Below are positions 38,776-46,682 of a stretch of 52,483 nt of DNA, in pieces (within the stretch, counting starts at the first letter, position 1; each line of letters opens with the position of its first letter). The stretch lies in NCBI GenBank assembly GCA_027067575.1, contig JAMOVQ010000047.1:1-52483 (forward strand), given 5' to 3'. The notes beneath the pieces are model-generated. The model ran no database searches. It saw only the letters and a program-made list of their open reading frames with translations, and was not told where the DNA came from. This DNA is from Thermoanaerobaculia bacterium (GTDB taxonomy: Bacteria; Acidobacteriota; Thermoanaerobaculia; Thermoanaerobaculales; Sulfomarinibacteraceae). Made by a program: the position numbers and the translations under genes.

Positions 38776-40773
38776 ATGACACGGCGGAGGGCAGGGGTCT
38801 GGATCCGGCGCGTGACCGGTGTGCTCCTCGTGGCCATTCTCGGTTCACTCGCCGTCATCGGAGCCCACCGGTACCGGATTCTCAAGCCCCAGCTACTCCG
38901 GATGCTTCCCGAGGCACTGACCGGTGGCCCAGGCGCCGGAGCGAACGGAACGGCCGTCGGTGTCTATCACGGTTTCGAACACACGGAAAGCCTCGCCGGG
39001 AAACCCGTTTTCGAACTGCGGGCATCCGAGACGCTCGGTCTCGTGTCCGGCTGGTATTCGCTCGAGGGCGTGACGCTGAAACTGTTCCGGAAGGGTGGGG
39101 GTACGGCGGTCCTCCGGTGTGATCGCGCACGGTTCAACGCGAAGACACGAGCGGCGGAGCTCGACGGTTCCGTCCATCTCGAGCTCGATGACGGATCGTT
39201 CGTCGACACCTCCACCGGGCGGTTCGATCCCCGGCGACGGATCTTCCGAAGCACGAGCGAGGTGTTCTTCGGTGATCACTCCCTCATCGGGCGCGCCGGA
39301 TCGCTCCGCTACGACCTCGGACGGGACCGGATCGAGCTTGGAAACGGCGTGCGCGTGTTCGGTGCCGATGGCGCGACGATGCAGACGGACCGCGTCGTCT
39401 ACGACCGGCGGGCGCTGACCGTTACCGTCCCCGGTAGGTGCGTCCTGACCGATCCCGGGGGCTCCATCGATGCGGGCAGGGGGACCATCACTCTGTCGGA
39501 ACGCGACGGTCGGCCCGAGCGGATCGATCTCGTGGACGGCGTCCGGTTCGTGTGGGCCGATCCGCGGGGCCCAGGGGAGGGGCGGGGAACGGCGGAGCGA
39601 CTTCTCCTGTCCCGGGAAGGCGCCGGAACGTGGCGGGGACGCGCCAGGACCCGGGGGCCGTGGGTGGAGCTGGAGTTCGTCGAGGGCCCGGACTTTCTCT
39701 ACAGAAGGATCCGCACGTGGGAGCTCGAGTTCGTCGTGGGGCCGGACGGCCCACGATCTGCCCGCACGAAGGGGATGACCTGCCTGACCGATCTCCCTGC
39801 CGACGCGGATGTGCGGTTCGCGGAATCGCGAGATGGAATGTTCCGGTTCGACGGGAACGGCCTCTCCGACATGGAGCTCTCCCGGGAGGTCCGGCTCTTC
39901 GCCGGCCCGTTCCGCGCGACGGCGGATCTAGCCCGCTTCGTTGCAAGCGTGCGGACCGTGGTTCTGCAGTCGGGACACGCCTCGGACGCCTCTCGGGTCC
40001 ATGTGGTCCGTGACGGGACCGAGGTCTGGGCCAAGGAGATCCAGATGAAGGAGGAAGGCCGTGTAATGACCGCCCGTGGCGACGTCCAGGGACGGACGAC
40101 CCGCGTCGGCTTCGCTGGCGGGTTGGAGGAAGAATCCGGGACGGCGGAGGAAGGGATCCGCTTCGCTGCGCAGACACTCGAGGCGTCCTCCGCAGGGGGG
40201 CGCGTCACGCTCCGGAGGGACGCGCGGGTCTGGCAGGGTCCGCGGCTGCTTCTCGCCGAGGAGATCGAGTTCGACGAGGAGCACCGCACCCTGGACGCCG
40301 TGGGGAACGTCCGGATGACGATGCCCTTGCCGGTCGAGGCGGACGACGGGGACGATCCGGGTGCTGGTGGAGGTGGAGAGGCGCTGATCGTCGCAAGATT
40401 GCTTCACTACTCCGAGCGCGAGGGCAAGGCCGTCTTCAAGGGCGGGGTCCGGCTGTCCGATCCGGAACACATGCTCTCGGCCGCCAAGCTCACGGCGACC
40501 ATCGGCGAGACCGGAGAGCTGGAGGGGTTCGTCGCCGAGGGCCAGGTCGTCATCGAGGAGACGGCCGTCCGGCGGCGAATGACCGGGGACACGGCGCGCT
40601 ACACACGCAAGACGGGCGAACTGGTCGTCACGGGGAACCCTGCACGGCTCGTGGACGAGAAGGGAAACGTCGTGACGAGCCGCTCGTTGACGTGGCACCG
40701 GCCCGATGATACGGTCACGGTCGCCGGCGAGGAGGAAGCGCCGACCGAGACCATCTACCATCCGGAGGGGTGA
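38776..40773 (+). CDS. LptC/LptA-like lipopolysaccharide transport fusion
   Basis: 665 aa. N-terminal membrane anchor (residues about 11-34), then an LptC-like periplasmic region and several LptA/OstA-type segments. Repeated phrases such as RARFNAKTRAAELDGSVHLEL, EFDEEHRTLDAVGNVRMT and DTARYTRKTGELVVTGNPARLVDEKGNVVTSRSLTW match the beta-jellyroll strands of LptA. LptC and LptA are normally separate proteins of about 190 and 180 aa; here they appear joined and expanded. Followed directly by lptB, as in the canonical lptC-lptA-lptB order. GGGAGGT sits 8 nt before ATG 38776. Confidence 0.82.
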   Translation: MTRRRAGVWIRRVTGVLLVAILGSLAVIGAHRYRILKPQLLRMLPEALTGGPGAGANGTAVGVYHGFEHTESLAGKPVFELRASETLGLVSGWYSLEGVTLKLFRKGGGTAVLRCDRARFNAKTRAAELDGSVHLELDDGSFVDTSTGRFDPRRRIFRSTSEVFFGDHSLIGRAGSLRYDLGRDRIELGNGVRVFGADGATMQTDRVVYDRRALTVTVPGRCVLTDPGGSIDAGRGTITLSERDGRPERIDLVDGVRFVWADPRGPGEGRGTAERLLLSREGAGTWRGRARTRGPWVELEFVEGPDFLYRRIRTWELEFVVGPDGPRSARTKGMTCLTDLPADADVRFAESRDGMFRFDGNGLSDMELSREVRLFAGPFRATADLARFVASVRTVVLQSGHASDASRVHVVRDGTEVWAKEIQMKEEGRVMTARGDVQGRTTRVGFAGGLEEESGTAEEGIRFAAQTLEASSAGGRVTLRRDARVWQGPRLLLAEEIEFDEEHRTLDAVGNVRMTMPLPVEADDGDDPGAGGGGEALIVARLLHYSEREGKAVFKGGVRLSDPEHMLSAAKLTATIGETGELEGFVAEGQVVIEETAVRRRMTGDTARYTRKTGELVVTGNPARLVDEKGNVVTSRSLTWHRPDDTVTVAGEEEAPTETIYHPEG

Positions 40774-40776
40774 CCC

Positions 40777-41511
40777 CTGAATCCACCCAGCGTCGATCTC
40801 GTAGCCGAGCACCTGCGGAAGTCGTACCGGCACCGGCGGGTCGTGGACGGTGTCAGCCTCACCGTCTCTCCAGGAGAGGTCGTCGGTCTTCTCGGTCCGA
40901 ACGGTGCGGGCAAGACCACGACTTTCTATATGATCGTCGGCTTGATCGAGGCGGACGAGGGCGTGGTCAGACTGGGGACGAAGGACATCACCGGGCTGCC
41001 GATGTACCGGCGTGCCCGGATGGGCCTGTCGTACCTCCCGCAGGAGGCCAGTGTCTTCCGTCACCTGACGGTTGAACAGAACCTTTGGATCATCCTCGAG
41101 GCGCTCGGAGTCGGGATGGATGACGCCTTCGACCGGATCGATGGTCTCCTCGAGGCACTCGGGCTCGATGGGCACCGCCACCAGCGGGCGGAGACCCTCT
41201 CCGGTGGCGAGCGGCGCCGGCTCGAGATCGGCCGCGCCCTGGCCATCGCCCCGACGTTCCTGCTGCTGGACGAGCCGTTTGCGGGCATCGATCCCATCGC
41301 GGTGCTCGATCTGCAACGCGTGATTCGCCACCTCAAGTCGATAGGAATCGGCGTGTTGATTACCGACCACAACGTCAGAGAAACATTGAAGATCACGGAT
41401 CGCGCCTCTATAATCAAGGATGGCAGGATTTTTGCTGCAGGCGTCCCGGAGGAACTCGCCACCAATCCGGACGTCCGACGAATCTACCTAGGGGAGGATT
41501 TTCAACTCTAG
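40777..41511 (+). CDS. lptB: LPS export ABC transporter ATPase (apparent CTG start)
   Basis: 244 aa if initiated at CTG 40777. Drives LPS extraction from the inner membrane with LptFG. Walker [10 protein letters not shown] (residues 40-48), signature [15 protein letters not shown], Walker B LLLDEP. The only ATG or GTG candidate is GTG 40843, which would delete the conserved beginning ([15 protein letters not shown]). Upstream, the frame runs back to the lptC/A stop. It contains CTG 40777 with GGAGGGG (40764-40770) exactly 6 nt before it, so CTG is the best-supported start. rpoN begins right after its stop. Confidence 0.92.
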   Translation: MNPPSVDLVAEHLRKSYRHRRVVDGVSLTVSPGEVVGLLGPNGAGKTTTFYMIVGLIEADEGVVRLGTKDITGLPMYRRARMGLSYLPQEASVFRHLTVEQNLWIILEALGVGMDDAFDRIDGLLEALGLDGHRHQRAETLSGGERRRLEIGRALAIAPTFLLLDEPFAGIDPIAVLDLQRVIRHLKSIGIGVLITDHNVRETLKITDRASIIKDGRIFAAGVPEELATNPDVRRIYLGEDFQL

Positions 41512-43011
41512 ATGGCCCTGGAACAGAAGCTCCGGCTCAAGCTCGCCCAGCGTCTCGTGATGACGCCCTCGCTGCAGCAGGCGATCAAGTTGCTGCAGCT
41601 GTCGCGTCTCGAGCTTCAGGACGCCGTGACGCAGGAGATGCTGGAGAACCCGATGCTCGATGTCGAGCAGGAGGGGCTCGAGGAGGAGGTTGTCGAGACG
41701 CCGGCCAGCGAGGACCTGACAACACAGGATCCGTCCTCGCCGGCCCAGGAGATAGCGGAAGATCCACTTCCGTCGCCGGAGGAGAGCTACGGCGACATCG
41801 ATCTCGAGGCGTTTTTCTCGGACTACCTTCCGGACTCGAGAGTCGAGGGCCGTTCCATGGCCTGGAGCGGGGAGGACCTGACACCACTCGAGAACGTGCT
41901 AACCGCTCCGCCGGGTCTGTTCGATCACCTGATGTGGCAGCTGAACCTCGTCCAGTTTCCCGAGGCGCTCCGGCCAGCGTGCGAGTTCATCATCGGGAAC
42001 CTCGACGAGGACGGCTTCCTTCAGGCCTCGGACGAGGAGATCATGACAGCTGCCGGGCTCGAGTCGGTGGAGCAGGTCCGGGAGGCGCTGGCGGTGGTCC
42101 GCTCCCTGGATCCTCCAGGCATCGCGGCGCGGTCCCTCAGGGAGTGTCTCCTCCTGCAACTGGACCTGCTTGCCAACGATGCCAGGGTAGGCGAGGAGGA
42201 TCGTCAGGTGACCGCCCGTCTGAGAGTCGTGATTCGCGACCACTGGGACGACCTGCTGCGCCAGCGGTGGGAACGGATCGCCGACGCACTCGGCTGCCCT
42301 GTGCCCGAGCTGAAGCCACTCCTGGATGTGTTGCACAGGCTGGATCCTCGTCCCGGCCGGGCCTACCAGCGTGATGCGAACTATGCAGTCGAGCCCGACG
42401 TCTACGTCCACAAGGTCGATGGCGAGTACGTCATCACCCTCAACGACGACGGTCTGCCGCGCCTGCGGATGAACCCCCACTACCTGGCGCTGCTCAACGG
42501 ACGGCAGGTGGACGGTGAGACGGCGACCTTTCTCCGGAACAAGATGCGGAGCGCCCTCTGGCTGATCAAGAGCATCGACCAGCGGCAGCGCACGATCTAC
42601 AAGGTCGCGGAGAGTATCGTCCGGTTCCAGCGGGACTTCCTCGACCACGGGCTCGAGTTCCTGCGGCCGATGGTGCTCCAGCAGGTCGCCGACGACGTCG
42701 GCCTCCATCAATCCACGGTCTCCCGGGTGGTGAGCAACAAGTACATGTACACCCCTCGGGGACTGTTCCCGATGAAGTTCTTCTTCCACTCGGGGGTCGA
42801 CTCGGCACGGGGGGAGAACGTATCATCGCTGGTGGTGAAGGAACGGATCAGGAAACTGATCGAGACGGAGGATCCAGCGAAGCCGCTGTCCGATTCAAAG
42901 ATCATGAAGCTGCTCCAGCGGGAGGGCATCCGTCTCGCCAGAAGAACCGTAGCCAAGTACAGGGAGGAGGTCGGCATCCCCTCCTCCGAGAAGCGGAAGA
43001 GAATGTTCTGA
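41512..43011 (+). CDS. rpoN: RNA polymerase sigma-54 factor
   Basis: 499 aa. Region I (KLAQRLVMTPSLQQAIKLLQLSRLEL) interacts with activators, an acidic region II follows, and region III contains the core-binding part and HTH (VADDVGLHQSTVSRVVSNK). The RpoN box ARRTVAKYRE near the C-terminus binds the -24 element. Starts directly after the lptB stop (TAGATG), with AGGGGAGGA 13 nt upstream. No sigma-54 activator protein was found in the window. Confidence 0.97.
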   Translation: MALEQKLRLKLAQRLVMTPSLQQAIKLLQLSRLELQDAVTQEMLENPMLDVEQEGLEEEVVETPASEDLTTQDPSSPAQEIAEDPLPSPEESYGDIDLEAFFSDYLPDSRVEGRSMAWSGEDLTPLENVLTAPPGLFDHLMWQLNLVQFPEALRPACEFIIGNLDEDGFLQASDEEIMTAAGLESVEQVREALAVVRSLDPPGIAARSLRECLLLQLDLLANDARVGEEDRQVTARLRVVIRDHWDDLLRQRWERIADALGCPVPELKPLLDVLHRLDPRPGRAYQRDANYAVEPDVYVHKVDGEYVITLNDDGLPRLRMNPHYLALLNGRQVDGETATFLRNKMRSALWLIKSIDQRQRTIYKVAESIVRFQRDFLDHGLEFLRPMVLQQVADDVGLHQSTVSRVVSNKYMYTPRGLFPMKFFFHSGVDSARGENVSSLVVKERIRKLIETEDPAKPLSDSKIMKLLQREGIRLARRTVAKYREEVGIPSSEKRKRMF

Positions 43012-43036
43012 ACGACTCACGTTCAAGGAGTGACCG

Positions 43037-43588
43037 ATGAAGATCGAATACGTTGCACGAAACGACGTCGAGCTCACCGACCGGATCCGGCAGTTCACGG
43101 AGAAGAAGCTCCGGAAGGTCCTCAAGTACTTCAACGACATCCTGGAAACCCGCGTGGAGCTCGAACAGGAGCGCCACCTGTTTACAGCCGATATCTTCAT
43201 CAACGGAAAAGATTTCGACCTCAAGGCTCGGGGCCGCTCGAAGGAGATCACGGCGGCGATCCAGGAGGCGGTGGACAAGCTTGAGAACCAGGCGGCCAAG
43301 GCGAAGACTCGCCTGAAGGAGCGGAAGCGGGGAGGCGAGGGCCCTGGAAAGGGTGCCTCGGGCTGGCCGGTGGAGGTCCTGGAGCGGGACTCCATTCGTG
43401 AGGGAACGCCGCGGATCATCAAGACCTCGACCATCCCGATCAAGCCGATGACCGTCGAGGAGGCCGCGCTTCAGCTCGAGAGCTCGCGGAACGACTTCAT
43501 CGTCTTCAGGAACGCGGCGAACGACCGGATCAACGTTCTGTACCGGCGCAGGGACAACAACCTCGGCCTGATCTCTCCCGAGTTCTGA
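43037..43588 (+). CDS. hpf: Ribosome hibernation promoting factor, long form
   Basis: 183 aa. The N-terminal domain (about 1-100; IRQFTEKKLRKVLKYFNDI) is the YfiA/RaiA fold that sits in the 30S A and P sites. The C-terminal domain (about 125-180; IIKTSTIPIKPMTVEEAALQLESSRNDFIVFRNA, RRRDNNLGLISP) dimerises ribosomes into 100S particles. AAGGAG 6 nt before ATG 43037. Between rpoN and ptsN, the classic order. Confidence 0.95.
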   Translation: MKIEYVARNDVELTDRIRQFTEKKLRKVLKYFNDILETRVELEQERHLFTADIFINGKDFDLKARGRSKEITAAIQEAVDKLENQAAKAKTRLKERKRGGEGPGKGASGWPVEVLERDSIREGTPRIIKTSTIPIKPMTVEEAALQLESSRNDFIVFRNAANDRINVLYRRRDNNLGLISPEF

Positions 43589-43590
43589 CC

Positions 43591-44055
43591 GTGAAGCTCC
43601 TGCAACTCATCGGACCGGACCGGATCTTCACCGGTCTCCGGGCGGAGGACGCCAAGAGCGCCCTGCGTCAGGTCGCCGAACTGATCGCACCCGCCGCGGG
43701 GATCGACGCGAAGACCATCCACGAGGCGTTGCTCGAACGCGAGAAACTCGGGTCGACCTCGATCGGGGACGGATTCGCGATCCCGCACTGCAAGTGCCAG
43801 GGGATGGACGAGATCGTCGTGGCGGTTGCACGGCTCGAAGAACCGGTCGGGTTCGGCGGCCCGGCAGACGAGCCCGTTCGCTGCCTCTTCGTCGTCCTGT
43901 CGCCGCCGGATCAGCCCGCAGCACACCTGCAGGTGCTCTCGCAGATCGCGCGGGTCCTCAAGCGGCGGGAGGTCCGGCGGAGGCTCCTCGAAGCCGAGAG
44001 TGCCGAGCAGATCCTTGAGGAGATCCGGAAGGCGGCGGAGGCCGAGGGAATGTGA
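43591..44055 (+). CDS. ptsN: PTS EIIA-Ntr (PtsN)
   Basis: 154 aa regulatory EIIA. His66 in GDGFAIPHCK is the phosphorylation site; HLQVLSQIARVLKRREVRRRLLEA is the family's C-terminal helix. Phospho-PtsN usually controls nitrogen and potassium functions. GTG 43591 follows hpf by 2 nt and the stop overlaps hprK (GTGA). Confidence 0.94.
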   Translation: MKLLQLIGPDRIFTGLRAEDAKSALRQVAELIAPAAGIDAKTIHEALLEREKLGSTSIGDGFAIPHCKCQGMDEIVVAVARLEEPVGFGGPADEPVRCLFVVLSPPDQPAAHLQVLSQIARVLKRREVRRRLLEAESAEQILEEIRKAAEAEGM

Positions 44056-45059
44056 AGATCCCGGCCCCGATCCCCGTGCAGGAACTGCTGGATGCCAGGG
44101 CTCTGGCTCCTCTGGGGTTCGAGGTGGTCGCGGGAAGCCAGGCGCTTGGCCGGCGAATGATCTCGAACCCACGGATTCAGAAACCCGGCCTCGCCCTGGC
44201 GGGTTACCTGGAGTACGTCCGGAAGGGAAGACTTCAGGTGCTCGGCCAGTCCGAGTTCTCCTACCTGGAGACCCTGCCCCCTTCCGAGGCCGATGCACGG
44301 ATGATCGCGCTGGCCGATACCGATGTCTCGGCGCTCGTCGTCGCGAAGGGCCTCGATCCATCACCGGCTGTCGTGGCGCACTGCGACACCGTTGGCATGC
44401 CCATCCTCCGGACACACCTTCAGACGTCCGAGGTCATCGCGCGGATCGCCAACTACCTGGAGGAGCGGCTCGCCCCGTGGACCCAGGTCCACGGTGTGCT
44501 CGTCGAGGTCTACTCCGTGGGGACACTGATCACGGGAGCCCCCGGGATCGGCAAGAGTGAATGTGCGCTGGAGCTCGTCTACCGGGGGCACCGGCTGGTC
44601 GCCGATGATCTCGTCGTGATCCGGAGGATACGGCACTCACAGCTGCTCGGATCCGCGCATCCCGACCTCCTGTACATGCTCGAGCTCCGCGGGGTTGGGA
44701 TCATCGACATCCGGAGTCACTTTGGGAACAGCGCGGCCTCGCTCGAGGTGGACGTCACCCTCGCGATCCACCTGGAGAAGTTCGAGGGCACGGGACGGCC
44801 AAAACGCGGTACGTGGGAAGATCGGCTCCGGGCCGGGGGCGATCCGGCTGCCACGAACCATGAGATCCTCGGTGTCTCGATTCCCCGGTTCAGCATGGCC
44901 GTGGCACCGGGCCGGGACGTTGCGATCATGGTGGAGACAGCCGTCCGCAAGTGCATGCTCGCCGAACGGGGTATCCACGACGAACAGGAGTTTCTGCGCC
45001 GGGTCGACATCCGCGCAGCCAGGGGTCACGATGGGCAGGGTGACGATGAGGACCGGTGA
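44052..45059 (+). CDS. hprK: HPr kinase/phosphorylase
   Basis: 335 aa. The N-terminal Mur-like domain is followed by the kinase domain with Walker A GAPGIGKSE (162-170) and the family signature ELRGVGIIDI. Phosphorylates HPr on its regulatory serine and reverses it with phosphate. The target serine is present in the HPr encoded at 46413. GTG 44052 overlaps ptsN; the 3' end overlaps rapZ by 29 nt. Confidence 0.95.
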   Translation: MKIPAPIPVQELLDARALAPLGFEVVAGSQALGRRMISNPRIQKPGLALAGYLEYVRKGRLQVLGQSEFSYLETLPPSEADARMIALADTDVSALVVAKGLDPSPAVVAHCDTVGMPILRTHLQTSEVIARIANYLEERLAPWTQVHGVLVEVYSVGTLITGAPGIGKSECALELVYRGHRLVADDLVVIRRIRHSQLLGSAHPDLLYMLELRGVGIIDIRSHFGNSAASLEVDVTLAIHLEKFEGTGRPKRGTWEDRLRAGGDPAATNHEILGVSIPRFSMAVAPGRDVAIMVETAVRKCMLAERGIHDEQEFLRRVDIRAARGHDGQGDDEDR

Positions 45060-45933
45060 AGGGGACCGGAATCCGGGCGGCGGCCCGTTCATCCTCACGG
45101 GCTACTCGGGATCCGGAAAGACCGTCCTGTCCCGTGGTCTCGAGGACATCGGGTTTCACTGCGTCGACAACGTGCCGCTGGAGGTCATCGAACCGGTCTT
45201 CCGGTGTCTGGAACCGCGTATCGAGCGCGTTGCGGTGGTCCTCGATGTTCGGACCCCCGGCTTTTCCGAGCGGTTTCCGGAGGTACTGGAGCGCCTGCGG
45301 GAGCGGTTCACGACGTTGAAGCTCGTCTTCGTCGAGGCCTCCCTCCAGATCCTCCTCCACCGGTACTCGATCTCCCGGCGGCCCCATCCGATCCGGTCGA
45401 CGTCGCTGACTGAGGCCATCGCCGACGAGGTGGAATCGCTCGCGGAGATCCGGGGCCTGGCGGACGTGGTGATCGATTCCTCCCAGCTGGAGCCACTGGA
45501 GCTACGCCGGCAGGCGCTGGCGCTCGGCGGGCTGATCGATCTGAGGGAGCTCATGGTGCTCGAGGTCGAGAGTTTCTCCTACCTCCACGGCGTGCCGTCC
45601 GATGCCAGCCTCGCCTTCGACGTGCGGTTCCTGCCCAACCCGTACTACGTCCCCGAGCTTCGCCCCCTTCCGGGTGACCATCCGGACGTGGTGGCGTGGC
45701 TCGAGTCCCACACCGAGGTCGGAGAGACGGTGGGGAGGCTGTGCGACGTCGTTCTCGACCTCGCGCCACGTTATGCGGCCGAGCTCAAGAGCCGTCTGAA
45801 CGTGGCCGTTGGATGCACCGGAGGGCGTCACAGGTCCGTCTACGTCGCGGATCGGATCGCCCATGGGCTGGAATCCTCGGGCTACACTGTGGCGTTGCAC
45901 CACAGGGACAGGAACCGCTGGAGGCCCTCATGA
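45031..45933 (+). CDS. rapZ: RapZ family nucleotide-binding protein
   Basis: 300 aa from ATG 45031 (295 from ATG 45046; both have purine-rich upstream sequence). Walker A GYSGSGKT at 24-31. DVRFLPNPYYVPELRPL and the RNA-binding end GCTGGRHRSVYVADRIA are diagnostic. In E. coli RapZ directs RNase E to the GlmZ sRNA to tune hexosamine synthesis; elsewhere its role is less clear. No GlmS or sRNA was seen here. Confidence 0.93.
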   Translation: MGRVTMRTGEGDRNPGGGPFILTGYSGSGKTVLSRGLEDIGFHCVDNVPLEVIEPVFRCLEPRIERVAVVLDVRTPGFSERFPEVLERLRERFTTLKLVFVEASLQILLHRYSISRRPHPIRSTSLTEAIADEVESLAEIRGLADVVIDSSQLEPLELRRQALALGGLIDLRELMVLEVESFSYLHGVPSDASLAFDVRFLPNPYYVPELRPLPGDHPDVVAWLESHTEVGETVGRLCDVVLDLAPRYAAELKSRLNVAVGCTGGRHRSVYVADRIAHGLESSGYTVALHHRDRNRWRPS

Positions 45934-46340
45934 TCAAGACACTGATCGTCACCCACGGCAACCTCGCCGACGAGCTCGTCGCAGCGGCACGAACGATCGA
46001 CGAGGAGCTTGCACGGGGTGTTCACCCGCTCTCACTTCCGTGGGACGTGGACTTCGACATAGCCCGCGAGACGGTGACCGGGCGCCTCCAGGAACTCGAT
46101 GAAGGTTCCGGGGTCCTGGTCCTGACCGACATGTTCGGCGGCACGGCGACCAACCTCGTGCTCCCATCCCTCGAGGAGGGGAAGGTGGAGGTCGTCACCG
46201 GGGTCAACCTTCCGATGCTGATCAAGCTCGGCAGCCTGCTGGATCGGGGACTCGAGCTTCACGAGCTGGCCCGACGGGTGGTGGCAGCGGGCCAGCGGAG
46301 CATTCACGTCGCGAGCGAGTTTCTCGGCTCCCGCGGCTGA
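45930..46340 (+). CDS. PTS EIIA, mannose/sorbose type
   Basis: 136 aa. His9 in LIVTHGNLA is the phosphorylation site; LTDMFGGTATNL and the NLPMLIKL motif match the EIIA-Man fold. ATG 45930 overlaps the rapZ stop (ATGA). No EIIB/C/D partner follows, so it is probably regulatory and not used in transport. Confidence 0.93.
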   Translation: MIKTLIVTHGNLADELVAAARTIDEELARGVHPLSLPWDVDFDIARETVTGRLQELDEGSGVLVLTDMFGGTATNLVLPSLEEGKVEVVTGVNLPMLIKLGSLLDRGLELHELARRVVAAGQRSIHVASEFLGSRG

Positions 46341-46361
46341 TCAGGCCTCCCTCAGCTCGTG

Positions 46362-46381
46362 TACGATTGGGCCTGAGGCCC
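46362..46381 (+). promoter_or_regulatory. -10 box and hairpin upstream of ptsH
   Basis: TACGAT (46362-46367) followed at once by GGGCCTGAGGCCC (46369-46381), a perfect 6-bp stem at the expected transcription start. It could protect or regulate the mRNA 5' end. Lies in the 72-bp gap between the EIIA and HPr genes, so HPr-EI may have their own promoter. Confidence 0.45.
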
Positions 46382-46412
46382 GCCCACGGCGGTGGAGAAC
46401 AGGAACGGGATG

Positions 46413-46682
46413 ATGAAGGAAGAACAGATCGAGGTCTCGAACAAGCTGGGCCTGCACGCGCGGGCCGCCGCAAAGCTCGTCCACACGGCGAGCCGCTTCG
46501 AGTCGGATGTGACCATCGGCACGGACGATGAGGAGGTCAATGCGAAATCGATCCTTGGCCTTCTGACGTTGGCTGCGACCAAGGGGTCGAAACTGAAGAT
46601 TCGCGCCAACGGCCGGGACGAGGACGCGGCGGTCGAGGCGGTTGTCGAGCTCTTCCAAAACCGTTTCGGGGAACCCGAATGA
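46413..46682 (+). CDS. ptsH: PTS phosphocarrier protein HPr
   Basis: 89 aa from ATG 46413. With this start the catalytic residue is His15 (GLHARAAAKLV) and the HprK target is Ser46 (NAKSILGLLTLA), the classic numbering; AGGA is 8 nt upstream. ATG 46410 or GTG 46392 would add a few residues. Relays phosphate from EI to EIIA proteins. The presence of both sites together with hprK implies regulation by Ser phosphorylation. The stop overlaps ptsI (ATGA). Confidence 0.95.
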   Translation: MKEEQIEVSNKLGLHARAAAKLVHTASRFESDVTIGTDDEEVNAKSILGLLTLAATKGSKLKIRANGRDEDAAVEAVVELFQNRFGEPE

